A DNA stretch of 64,000 nucleotides. Origin: Welwitschia mirabilis (Eukaryota; Gnetophyta; Gnetopsida; Welwitschiales). Location of the stretch: contig JBOZIK010000001.1 of NCBI GenBank assembly GCA_051453625.1, positions 263,208,136-263,272,135 of the forward strand, given 5' to 3'. Positions within the stretch are counted from its first letter, which is position 1. Each line of letters starts with the position of its first letter. Below the pieces are notes generated by a model, which had not been told where the DNA came from, made no database searches, and worked only from the letters and a program-made list of their open reading frames with translations. A program made the translations under genes and the position numbers. This document shows positions 35,517 through 46,662 of this stretch, piece after piece.

Positions 35517-35560
35517 TAAGAGGTTTCATCCTCGAAACTAAAAAGAGAAAAATATTTTAC
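35514..35560 (-). pseudogene. pol: Last codons of a lost pol frame in A2
   Basis: The minus strand ends with FEDETS and a TAA that overlaps the start of the polypurine tract. Plant chromovirus polyproteins typically finish with a FEDE-type acidic tail just before this tract. Nothing of the preceding domains remains. Confidence 0.55.
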
Positions 35561-36027
35561 CTTTTAAAATTAATCTACTTTTACTTATTCACATGATAAA
35601 GTTGCTCCCTTAACAAGTTGTAGGTAATAAAAATAAATATTTCTAATGCATTTTTTATACAAACCAATCATGCTTCTACATTTTTTATGTTTCTAACATT
35701 TTGAAAGTTCTAAGATTCATTAAATTACATTATAATTTTCTTAATAGAGATTCCATTTTTCTCATTATTGGTTACTTATGAACTTCACCCACTAAGTTGT
35801 TACTAGCATTAGATCTTTAGTTTGGCTAGTTCATCATCCTTGTTGAAGCTACAATATTCTTGTGAAAATCAACTAGACATATCATAAAACCTTGTTAAAA
35901 TAGTTAAGCCAAGTGAATTCATAAAGCTAACAATAGTTATACCTAGTGATATTATTAACTTAACAACAATTATGCTAGTGAATTTGTTAACTTAACTATA
36001 GTTTTTCTTAATAAATTCGAAACCTAT
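35561..36027. other. Interior of A2, non-coding
   Basis: Under 500 bp, AT-rich. Includes short near-repeats of TTAACTTAACAATAG-type sequence at 35920-36000. No gene. Confidence 0.5.
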
Positions 36028-36212
36028 GCTTTGATACCAAATGTAATGGTCTAAAATTTCTATAATTGCAAAACTTCAAGACTTTAATGCTCTGATATCA
36101 AAATGTAATGACCTAAAATTTCACATCTAAAAAAATCTTTCACTAAATTTGATACTAAAATGTAAAGCTCACAATATTGCACTTTAAAGCTTCATGTAGC
36201 TCTGATACAAAA
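36028..36212 (-). promoter_or_regulatory. Tandem array of four PBS-like units, A2
   Basis: GCTCTGATACCA-type units at 36028, 36089, about 36146 and 36199, spaced about 52-61 bp, each followed by LTR-end-like sequence (for example TGTAATGACCTAAAATTTCA). The last unit abuts the 5' LTR start TGTAATATCAC at 36213 and is therefore the working PBS position; it reads GCTCTGATACAA. Confidence 0.8.
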
Positions 36213-36954
36213 TGTAATATCACAAAATTTGATATTTGAAAAATTCAAACTCACTTTAGTATCCAAAAAATAAATTTCTATACAATTAAATCTAAAGTTA
36301 AAAGCTTAATTTTAGTCTAATATAATTAAATAAAATGAAATTCAATATATTTATTAAATAAAATTACTTAAGTTATTTAGACTATTTAATGTTGGTCATT
36401 CATTAAAAGGCAATAGTAAATAAAAATGTTTGGAAAAGATAAAATAAAATATGTTTTTGATTAAAAACATTCCAATTTTATCCTAACAGCCATGGATTAA
36501 GCTCCAATCCATGAAAAGACATTTGGTAAGTTATGTTTAAGTCATTTTTACATTGAAAAAAATGAATTTAAAACAGTAAATAGAAATGTCTAAAAATGAT
36601 AAAACAGAATACTTTCTTAATTGGAAACACCTAGATTTTACTCTAGTGGATATGAATAATCTTATACATATAAAAATAATATTCAAAAGATGATTTTGAA
36701 ACATTTAAACTTTTAAAGAATATAAATATGATTGTTGATTCTAATAAGAAGAAGGATATATTTCTTAAAGGATACATTTCTTGAAGAGGGATGATCGACT
36801 GATGCACAAGAGAAATAAAAATGCTGAGTTAAGAATGCATAAAAGAAAGGAATACAATGCACAAAAAAGATTTCATTACAAAAGATATCTACATCTAAGA
36901 TTTTATGATGAAGTCACTTAAGCAAAAATGAAATAAAAGCGACTGAGAGGAATA

Positions 36955-37235
36955 TGGAGGTTAGGAAGAAATTTGATCATGTAGAAGGAAGGAAAATGAT
37001 ACATGCTACCTATAAGGAAATCAATCATACATTGGTAAAAATAACTATAATATGATGGTAGTTAAATTTTAAATGATCTATTTATTTTATNNNNNNNNNN
37101 TGAGGTTAGGGAGAAATTTGACCACGCAGAAGGGAGGAAAAGGACACATGCATGATTGCAAGGAAATCAATTATGCATTGCTAAAAATTATTATAATACG
37201 ATGGCAGTTAAATTTTAAATGATCTATTTATTTTA
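36955..37235. repeat. ~135 bp duplication around a 10-N gap
   Basis: 36955-37090 and 37101-37235 are copies at about 88 percent by eye (both contain GGCAGTTAAATTTTAAATGA or GGTAGTTAAATTTTAAATGA). The other A2 LTR has the segment once (about 33560-33695). Either a local duplication or two repeat copies joined at a gap. Confidence 0.75.
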
Positions 37236-38579
37236 TTTAATAGGTGCCTTCTTGATGTAATGGTAAAATAACAAATGGTAGAAAGAAAGGTTACCATTAT
37301 GATTCTGTAACCTCCCTTTTTCTTTCAATTCTTCTTTGATTAAAAAATGTCTACTAAAATATATTAAGGAAAAACCTTTTTAAATCTGATAGCTCATACT
37401 TAGGTTTTCTTTGTGATTTTATGTGGACATCTTAAGTTCAACTATNNNNNNNNNNNNNNNNNNNNNNNNNNNNNNNNNNNNNNNNNNNNNNNNNNNNNNN
37501 NNNNNNNNNNNNNNNNNNNNNNNNNNNNNNNNNNNNNNNNNNNNNNNNNNNNNNNNNNNNNNNNNNNNNNNNNNNNNNNNNNNNNNNNNNNNNNNNNNNN
37601 NNNNNNNNNNNNNNNNNNNNNNNNNNNNNNNNNNNNNNNNNNNNNNNNNNNNNNNNNNNNNTATACAAGAACTAATATTCCTTCATCAATGAAATATACC
37701 ACTTAAGGCTTAAATACAATGATAATTTCAAATGTAAGGTTAAAAGAAAAACAATCAATAACAACATTCTTAGAGTTATAGAAATGATCAAGTAATTATT
37801 TTCAAAAATGAGAAAATTCCATAGTAAACACCAAGCTTAAACTTCTTCTGCCTCATTCCTCAAAGTTTTTCGTGCCCCAATAGGCATAGTGTGAGGACTT
37901 TACCTTTATAGTTCCTAGTATGATTCATGACAAGGTTTAAGATAAGGGGGTTTTTAAGAATAAGAAAAAATCCACAAAAATATCAAATGACCAAAACCTT
38001 AAATCAATACAATAATTGAGGTATAATATCCAAGTCTGACAAAAATGTTCAATGAACAGTATGTCTTGTCAGAGGCGGGTTAATTACCTATTGTCTACTA
38101 AATCATTCCTATGTTCAATAGGAATCCTTCAAGTGGGATAACACCCTAAAGCCACATTACATCATGTCATGCAACAGCTAGATAAGTAACCACCTTGATC
38201 CCTGACATCTACTCCTATGGCCAATAGAAGTGCTTCAGGTGGCCCAACCCCTAAAGTTGCATGATTTGGTTATAACAAAGCTTTAGACATCTTAGAGAAA
38301 TCATAACCAGGATATGCATGACAAAAAAAATTACTTCAAATACATAAAGAATGCAGGATTCAATTAGAATATATAAGAAATAGAAGGAATTGCATGAAAC
38401 CATATAAGAAATTAAATTAAGCCATAAAACTATATAAACCATAAAACCATAGAAATTTTAAAAAGTACTTAAGATATCATGAAGGTTCCAAGGCTTTAAA
38501 TGTTTCCAGGCTCCAAGACTTGGTAGCAAAAGGGTTCTTCAAAAAAAGAAAGTGATGGAAAAGGAGGATGAGGATGGTC

Positions 38580-38588
38580 TTATTTAAA
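38580..38588 (-). promoter_or_regulatory. TATA-like box in A2 5' LTR
   Basis: Minus-strand AACTTTAAATAAGACCATCC, followed by a pyrimidine-rich run, conserved at 35058-35066 (CTTTAAATAAGACCCTCC). The position is compatible with the LTR promoter. Confidence 0.35.
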
Positions 38589-39025
38589 GTTAAGATTTGA
38601 TAAAATGTGAAGAGTCATGGGTATATAAAGATTAAACATCACAGATGAGGGCATTTATATGATGTTTACTTAAGTTACCTTGCTAGCCCACTAGGAAAAT
38701 AATAAATAACAATTAATCTTACATAATTAACAAATATTAATATATTAGTAGTAACCAAAACATTTCATAAACATGGTACTAGTTTTGGTAAAAAATAAAA
38801 TACTAACTCTACACATTAAGCATCTTTTAACCATAATAATTTCAAATTCAAATCCAAAACTCATTGACATTTTTCAAGATGATAACTTGAATGAGTAATT
38901 CAAAGCACAAAATAATAATCATGAAACTATTAGTAATAAGAAAAACATACAATATTTTACATGAATTATTTGCTATAAAATATTTTGAAATTAAGTCTCG
39001 ATTGTTTGAAATTTGGAATGTGATA

Positions 39026-39639
39026 ATGCCTTATCAATTAAAACCATTAATTCAAAACTATAAATACCGCCTTAGTTCCCTATTTCTCATCTTTTATGCA
39101 TTACTTATTTTTGTGACATTTAGAGTTTAATTAAGAAAGGGATTCATCTAATTTAAAAGAGGATTTTATCTTGTTATTGGATCCTATATCCTTCATTAAG
39201 GAGCAACTAATTCTTAGCTAATGTAAAAGGCATTATGATTAAGAAAATACCATTTTGTTCTTACAAATATTTCCCTTATCATTTTTACGATATATGTTAT
39301 TTACAATTAAAGTAACATTAAACTGTAATTGATGTATATTATAAGAGCCACTCTATGTGATAGTATATTGATTAAATTGGTTATTAAACTTTATTTAGGA
39401 TTGCACTTTATTCATGCATTATATTTAGAATTGCATTATCATTTATTTATTCTTCTAAAATTAAATAGAAAGTAGTTCTAATTCCTTTTTTGAATGAAGA
39501 AATTTTTTAGATGTACTTTTGAATTCCTCTTTAGGGTACAACATTGGGTTGATCCCCTAGACTAGTGTGTGTATATGTGTATTAGATACTTAACATTATA
39601 TGTTATTATTAAAGATCATTAATTTAGGAAAATAACATA
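39026..39639. other. Unassigned spacer between A2 and the first B LTR
   Basis: AT-rich, no gene. Contains CTATAAATACCGCC near 39060 and a short TGTGTGTATATGTGT run near 39565. It could be a diverged start of the first B LTR, but I cannot align it with 45284-46100. Confidence 0.35.
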
Positions 39640-40195
39640 CAACACATCTCCATAGTCTTCATTTTTTATTTTGAATTGTAAATAACATTAAATTTTTGAT
39701 GTTTGAATGATGCTAAATGTTGAATGAGGCTTTTTATTTACTTTTTGGTTTATAGTTCATCTTGTTTGATGGTCTTTGGAAATATTTTTCCTGCTTTTCA
39801 TGCTATACAATAGGCTATGAAAGACTAAAGTAACCAATAGATTTACCACTACTCATGTAGTAAATGAGATTATAAAGTCATAATCTAAGACATAATGACT
39901 TAAAATTTTAACGTCTATTTGATAATTTACAATTTATTGTTTAATTAAAGAGTTTTTTCTTGGATAATTTTGGTTTGTCCTTTGAAGTTGATTTAATTCT
40001 ATACTTTCATTGATAAAAGGTTTTTTACATTAATATTAATTTAAATTTTATTTTGGGTATTATAGAAGTTTAATGAAGTTTTGTATTATTACTAACTTAC
40101 CTCTACCTTTATTTATCCTTATGAAATAAATGATATTAGGATTTTCTACAATGTGAGGTTTGGTTAATTTTTTAAAAGTAAGTCTTAAACAATTT
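39640..40195 (+). repeat. B LTR 1, 3' part
   Basis: Aligns with 46110-46642: shared landmarks include TTTATAGTTCATCTTGTTTG against TTTTTAGTTTATCTTAGTTG, then GATGGTCTTTGG, AGACTAAAGTAACCAA and ACTACTCAT. It ends immediately before the PBS. Confidence 0.75.
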
Positions 40196-40197
40196 TA

Positions 40198-40215
40198 TGA
40201 TACCATTGCTTGGGA
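40198..40215 (+). promoter_or_regulatory. PBS of B1, decayed tRNA-Asp type
   Basis: TGATACCATTGCTTGGGA against the tRNA-Asp complement TGGCGCCGTTGCCGGGGA: six differences in 18, five of them transitions, removing every CpG. It lies directly after the LTR. Confidence 0.75.
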
Positions 40216-41339
40216 TAATGATATGATAAATTCATAGTTAGTGCATAATGTTTTTCTTTATTACATTTTCTAGTGGTTAGTACTAATTCCTAGTAGTATT
40301 ACTAAAACTAGTCCTTCTTTCAATTTTAATATTTATTTCAACTTTCATACTTTTTACTAGTGGGTATTAATCCATTTGTAGTAATACCTAAACTGGTCCA
40401 TTTATTTAATTATTCTAATCTAAATATATTGTCATATTAAATCTTTGTGGTTATAATTCAAATACATTTTTTGTAGGTTTACAACTTAAATAAAGATGAA
40501 AAACCAATAATAGCAAAAAGAGATAAGAACTCTTCTTTTGTTTTTTTTTTGTTTTTTTGCTTCTCTACATTTTTAATTAAGTAGTTAGTTTTAGTTTTTC
40601 TTGTGAATTTCTTTTCATATTATTAACATTTTTAAAATTAAAGAAATATTTATGGTTTTTTCCTTATTTTTATTTTTCATAGTCTCTTCCATTTTAAATT
40701 TTTCTATTTATTTTTTTACTTGGTAACTCAAACCATTTTGCATAGTACTAATGATTAATATTTTCTCTTCATAAAGTGTAATTCTTCAAAAAGTTGACAT
40801 TGTCATCATCCTTAACTAGCACCATTATATTTTCAATGAGATTTTCTCTATAACTTTATTACAAACCTTTACTGATTCTCTAAAACCATTTTTCTCATAT
40901 ATTTCATCTAAAACCTATCTACTTTTGCATGTGTTCAATCTATAGTAATGTAGGATAACTAATTATAACCCTATATAATGGAATTATGAAATCTATTAGT
41001 AGTAATAATAATGATAAAAGACCTCCTTCTAGAAAATAATCCCATAAAGAGTCATATAGAGAATAGTATACATAACAACCTAATATAAATGACTAATCTA
41101 CCTACTAAAACCTTCATTACAATAATAACATATCTTTGTCAATTGAAGAGTTAGTAGAAAATCTATAGAATTATTTCCTAAACAAATAATTCATCAAAAA
41201 TCCTAGTAAATATGTATTCAAAAACTAGTTGAATTACCTTAATAACCCTTTCATTAAGTAAAATTTGAAAGGTTACCTGTAATCCTAATGCTTAGGAGCA
41301 TCATCTTACATAATCCCATTCCTAATATCACATCGATTA
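40216..41339. other. Leader of B1
   Basis: About 1.1 kb between PBS and the recognisable gag core. Holds short repeats of the form ACTAGTCC/ACTGGTCCATTT at 40300-40400 and a poly-T run near 40545. The 5' part of gag may lie in the last few hundred bases but cannot be read. Confidence 0.5.
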
Positions 41340-42100
41340 GATTTTAAGCCATCTATTATTGAACTTCTTCCACATTCTCATATATTTAAATTATAATATA
41401 TCCATTTACATTTAAAGGAATTCAAATATAGGTTATTAGTTACACCTTAGTTTTCTAATATTATGGATGCCCTTAGATTAATCCTTTTTCCATTTTTCTG
41501 AAAAGAAAAAGTAAAACCCTTGTTATACACCTTGAAATATCTCTCCATTAGAACTTTGACAGAAATAAATCCTTTATATTATTTTTTTCTCAAGTCATAA
41601 AAATAATAGCTTGAGGTAATAAATTATGAATTATCAAGAAAAATGAATTATAAAACTTTCTCTTACACATTATAAAGGTTTAAGGATATAAAAATGCCCT
41701 AAATGTGGATTCAAATGAGGTAGGATTATTAGCTTATTTTATGAAGGATTCATGAAAAAATAAGAAACTAGTTAAAATGATAAGTATAAGTAGTTTCCTA
41801 AAATTTGTATTAGATAAAATTCACTACTACTTAAAATTTGTAGCTAAAGCTCTACAAATTAGAAAAAACCTACTAAGCTATCTAGGTCGCAATATTTAAT
41901 TATATTAATAAATTTTTTTAGAGTAATTAATAACTTTAATATTAGCAACTAAATAGATTATTTTTTTAGAAGAGTAGAATCCCTTACCTTTCTATCTAAA
42001 TCCATAATCTTTAAACCCAAGTGTTTAATATGTTTTATATATTTTCATGAAATAACTGAGTATACTTTCATACCCTTTTTTTAAAACATGGTTAATGAAT
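41340..42100 (+). pseudogene. gag: Decayed gag of B1
   Basis: One frame from 41340 reads DFKPSIIELLPHSHIFKL, HLHLKEFKYRLLVTP, IMDALRLILFPFF and KPLLYTLKYLSIRTLTEI. After frame changes come SHKTNNLRRQIMNYQEK and CPKCGF, then LISLFYEGFMKK and KLVEMI. These follow the Athila Gag order (FELKP-LIQ-LP, L+EFE-VC, DA-RL-LFPFSL--KAK-WL, F-KKFFP-HKT--LRRQI, FYEGM, L-EMICGG). Stops are mostly TAA and TAG. Not functional. Confidence 0.85.
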
Positions 42101-42649
42101 AAGTTAATATTATATGAAACCGTTTACAAATTCACAAAAATTATCTTTACTTAAGTACCTATAACCCAGATGGAGGAACCATGTTAACTTTTATTGAAAA
42201 TAGAACAACAACCATAATCTAGCTCATATCAATCAATTAAAAATTTCTTTTTTATTATCTTTTCATCCTTATCCTTCAAGCTAATATTGTTCATATAATC
42301 ATCCCTTCTCAAAATATTAATACTGTTGTTAGAGAATACATTTAATAATTTCATGTAATTATAAGTGAAAAAAATTCAAAAATTTGAATAAAACCATTAA
42401 TAACTCTAGTAAATCATAATTCATGTTCTATTTTCTTTAAGTAATTGAGATCATAATTAAATTCCAATGAGAAATTAAATCCAAAAGTAGTAAAAAATTT
42501 AAAAGAAATAGAACTTAATCATATTGAAGAAATTAAGGATATTCAATTTAAGAATGAAAAAAAGATAAATCAACAACTAGTTCAAAAGCAAACTGATGAA
42601 GAATTAACATCCATGCAAACCAACATCAAAAATAAAATAGTAGAGAAAT

Positions 42650-43056
42650 TATAAAAGTATATACCTAATCATTTAGAACATTTTCCATTTATACAAATTA
42701 GAAAGTAGAATATTATTAAAAAATAGCTAGAGACCCTAGAGATTTTAAAAGAATATACAATTAATATGCCTCTTTCATAAGACATCAAATAAGTCCCCTC
42801 TTATGAAACATTTTTGAAGGATATGTGCATAGTTGAGATAAGTGTTTAAGTTAAGAAAAATTCCTCTCTAGCTAAATATATTAGTGCAATAACATAAAAC
42901 TATATTCCATTAAAATACAAAAAGCTAGCTACCTAAAAATATCTATTACAATTGGAGACAAAAATCTTAAGCAAGACTTATTTGACCTTAGAGGAAGTAT
43001 CAATGTTTTACTCCATTTTATTTACAAGAAACTTGGCTTAAATGATCTTTAAAAAA
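42650..43056 (+). pseudogene. pol: Decayed Gag-Pol linker and N-terminal protease of B1
   Basis: The linker reads LETLEILKEYTINMPLS, VPSYETFLKDMCI and YIPLKYK, the usual lead-in to Athila protease (F-KLHINIPFAEAL-Q-P-Y-KF-K-I, then LPPK-KDPGSF-IPC). After a frame change, ISITIGDKNLKQDLFDLRGS and INVLLHFIYKKLGLNDL follow. The active-site triplet region reads DLRGS in place of DLGAS. It stops at a TAA near 43055, and the C-terminal half of the protease, present in B2, is missing. Confidence 0.85.
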
Positions 43057-45283
43057 TAAAAACTAAATTTGTTTTTCATAATTTTATTGAATTTAATTAA
43101 CTACATTGGGAACATGGACAATTGTTAGTAATGTAGCTCTATTAGGGTACTTATGGCATGATTAATTTCATCATGGATATAGATTCTTATTGGTAATGTA
43201 GAACTAATTTGTCAAAGAAAAACATTCTTATCTGTATTGGACAATAAAATTCTAAAAATACTACCTTCTTAGTAAAGATTGAAATGCTTACAATAAATGT
43301 ATACATAATTGTAGAAAGGTAAAGTTTGAAAATAAAAAATGGAAATTAGATATTTTCTTGTGCATGAATTTTGTAATTTTATTTAGTAAACACGTTACTT
43401 GTTTGGTAAATTGATCCATTAAATTATTAAAAAATTTTAAAAGTTTTAATAAATATTTCATCAACCTAGGAATTCTATATTTTGTATTCTTAAGGTTTAT
43501 GATTGAATTTGATTCCCATTGTATTCTGCATTTGTACACTCCATTGCATTATCATTTTTTGTCATTCCACTTCATAAGAAAAAAATGTTTTAAAACATAC
43601 TTATGATTATTATGAAATGATTTTATGATCTATTTTTAATTAATAATATTTTCATCCTAGTTGTTAATGAATTCAAGTAATCCTATGGTCATTATTATTT
43701 TTAATATCTTTATAAACCCTAGTTTTAACTCATGAACTTGGTGTACCTAATTATGCTACCCTATTTTCATGTTGCTCTTAGTCTTCTAGTTGAATCCTAT
43801 GCCTCCTATCAAACAAATGTTGGCACCACTACCTACACTCATTAGAGCCATCACTAAACTCTTTTCTCATGTGTTAGTTTCTACTCTTAGATTTTATTCT
43901 ACATTTTTCAATTACTGAACTTTGGAATGCATGCATTTGAATTATTCTTAATTCAATTTTCCTTGATTTATCTTATATTTTTCTCCATTTTCTTATTTCT
44001 TCAATCTAACATGGAATTATTTCATTTTTCTCTCCTTCTCTCTACATTTCTCCTACTTATTTTTTATTTTACTACTAATTTTTTAATAAACATAAGTGGT
44101 AGGTAAGGAACATTCATTAAAGAGGGAATCTTCAATTCATTTTTTGACATATATGCTCCATTCTACTTGGTAAAAATAAAAACCAAAGCTTAAAACTACT
44201 TTTAATAGAAGGCTAGTTCATTTTATTATTTTATAAAACTGCATTTTTTAATCATAAAAATCCTAGGTAATCAATTCATGTATACACTACACTTATTTTT
44301 CAATTTTGTTAGCTAATATTGATGTTATTTTAGGAGTTTAATATTTTGAATGTATATCATTTATTTTAATTACAGCTATAAAATTATATTATCATATTTT
44401 AGATGTAGATAATGCATCCTATAGAAACGAATAAACTATAAATGCTTGCATAAAACTAATTAGCTTTGTTTTATTTTACTGTTTATAATGTCTTACTCAC
44501 ATCTCATATTATAGATGCTTATAGAAATCATCTAGATATTATTAGAATTATGTAGAAAACCAACTTTTGATATTAATTTTTATTTAGAACCATCAGAAAC
44601 TATGTAGAAGATAAAACTAAATTTACTTTATCTAAATTATTTATGATAATATTCATAATAACATGCACCAAGCCTTGGATTGTGAAAATTAAAATAGAGC
44701 CTACATTAAAACTATTACTTATTATAAGATAACCCAAGTCCAAAATTATAAGAATATAGATTTGGTTTCCAAGTTAGTAGCATGAATATCGAGAAGAATA
44801 GTTATATCCAGAACAAGAAAAAGGAATTCAACATAACTCATGTCCTCTTTACATTATTCCTCTTTATGTTACACCTTTATACTCTTCTTTCTTACATCCT
44901 TTATACTCTTCCTCTTCCTCTTCTAGTAAAACATTTCTTAAGCAAGTCCTAAAGGAACATAAGACATGAATGAAAAAATTATAAATAAAAAATGAAGAAA
45001 ATTTCCAATAAATAAAATTTCATTTGACATATACAAGATGAAATTAATTAAGCATTGGAAGGAATAGTTTTTTATAGATGATCATTTAATTATAATTTTA
45101 CTTTTTCTTACATGCATGCTATTTTAAGTTTTATATTACACTATTTTCTCTCTTTTTCTAGTTTTAATGAAAAGAAATATAATGAAGTATTATTATTTTA
45201 AAGTGCTAATATGTTCTTAAAAATTGTATTGAAATTTTTCTGTCTTTTCAAAATTTGGGAACAAAGTTCAATTTTGGTTAGGA
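43057..45283. other. 3' non-coding interior of B1
   Basis: Aligns with 50640-52936 of B2 with landmarks such as TTAACTACATTGGG, CTTATGGCATGATTAATT, ATGCTCCATTCTACTTGG and CCTAGGTAATCAATTC. No RT, RNase H or integrase motif is readable. Compared with B2, about 1.1 kb is missing just after the protease start. Confidence 0.65.
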
Positions 45284-46642
45284 TGTATGACATCCATATG
45301 TTTAATTTTTTTTAATTTTGATCTATTATTTTTTTTAAAATTACTTAAAAATTTTCAAAAGTTGTGGCATTATTATATAGTTTAATGTTTTTCTTTTAGA
45401 AGTTTTCCATGTTAAATCATTCTTTATCATGTTTTTTTGCTAAGGTTGAGAAAAATTATAGTTAGACATTCAAACCCTGTATATTAGGTTAATTTATCTT
45501 AAAAAAGTATATAAAATTAACTATTTTATCATAAAATATGTCTTCCCTCATTTTTAATGTAATTCATAACCTTATACATTTCTTCATGGTGATTTCATGT
45601 ATTATGTTACATTCTAGAGTGCATGCCAAAAGATGGAGAAATTTTAAATAAAAACACTAGCATCACTTTCTAGGTCACTCGCATGACTAGTTTATTAGAG
45701 TAAAACATCATTAATGGTATATTTTAGGATCTTCTTATGAAGGAAATCAATTTATAGTTATGGAGTTAAGAAGTTATAGAATTAAACTCTAACAAAATGT
45801 ATGATCATAAAGTGTCAAATTATCACTTGTGAAACCCTAAATTAAAAACCATAATTAAGAAAACCTAATTCTATTATTTCCTACAAAAATATCCAAGTAC
45901 CCTCATTTGTAACAATATTTCAGTGGTAAAGATATTTCATCCCTTAGAGGATCATATCCTTACTATGTCTTTCTAAGCTCCAATTTTATAAGAAGATTAA
46001 CTTCAAGGATATCTTATTGATTCTATATAAGTTTAATTTTTCTGTATTCAATATATTGTAATTTATATTTTGCAATGAAATAGAATTAGATTTTCATTCT
46101 TAATTTTAGGTGATAATTAACATTGTACTTTTAATGTTTGAGTAAAGATACATATTTTTTAGGTATCTTTATTTTTTGAGTGACTTTATTTTGTTCACTT
46201 CATAGTTTTTAGTTTATCTTAGTTGATGATCTTTGGGCATTATTTTCATACTTTGTGTACTTGTCTTAAGCTATGAAGAACTAAAGTAACTAAGAGATTC
46301 ACTACTACTCATCTTGTAAATGAAAAGGTGCCATCACAATCTGAGCCATAACAACTTGAGAATCTTAATGTTTATTTAGAAATTCATAATATTAAATATT
46401 TTCTTATTATGTGATTTAAGTTAGCCTTTAAAGTTGGTTCTCTTTTATATTTTTACCATCAAAAGTTATTTCATTACAATCTTCATTTATATTTAGTTTT
46501 AAATACTATGCAACTTTAGAGAAGTTTTGTATTATTATTGTCTTTATTATACCTTAATTTATCTCTATGGATTGAATGATACTATGATTTTTCTTCAATG
46601 TAAGTCTTGATTAATTTTACAAACATTAACCTCACATAATGC
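45284..46642 (+). repeat. B LTR 2, shared by B1 and B2 (1.36 kb)
   Basis: Start TGTATGACATCC (third LTR: TGTGACATCC at 52937); end judged from the PBS at 46645. The middle aligns with 56915-57757. It contains the intact target CAAAC at 45471-45475 that C1 used in LTR 3. Confidence 0.7.
46023..46031 (+). promoter_or_regulatory. TATA-like box in B LTR 2
   Basis: CTATATAAG about 740 bp into the LTR, in the right half, compatible with the U3/R border. Confidence 0.4.
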
Positions 46643-46644
46643 TT

Positions 46645-46662
46645 TAGTATCATTGCTAGGGA
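46645..46662 (+). promoter_or_regulatory. PBS of B2, decayed tRNA-Asp type
   Basis: TAGTATCATTGCTAGGGA, aligned with the B1 PBS and carrying partly different changes from TGGCGCCGTTGCCGGGGA. Confidence 0.7.

Larger units (their letters stand above)
32820..39025 (-). mobile_element. A2: non-coding family A LTR element with long LTRs
   Basis: Complete minus-strand element of 6.2 kb: 5' LTR 36213-39025, PBS array, 0.7 kb interior, polypurine tract, 3' LTR 32820-35502. Flanking pentamers ATGCT (32815-32819) and ATGCC (39026-39030) form a target-site duplication with one transition. The interior keeps only the last codons of a pol frame. Such long-LTR, gene-poor elements must borrow proteins from a coding relative. 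Initiator-Met PBS and the pol-end/polypurine wording point to a chromovirus (Tekay/Del-like). Confidence 0.85.
36213..39025 (-). repeat. 5' LTR of A2 (2813 bp including gaps)
   Basis: Direct repeat of the 3' LTR; ends GAATGTGATA (3' LTR: GAACATGACA). Contains a 10-N gap (37091-37100) and a 216-N gap (37446-37661). Confidence 0.88.
39640..46642 (+). mobile_element. B1: Athila/Tat-like element, gag and protease only
   Basis: Plus-strand element: LTR 1 fragment (39640-40195), tRNA-Asp-type PBS, gag, protease N-terminal half, about 2.2 kb of 3' non-coding DNA, LTR 2 (45284-46642). RT, RNase H and integrase are absent. LTR 2 is shared with B2. Confidence 0.8.
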
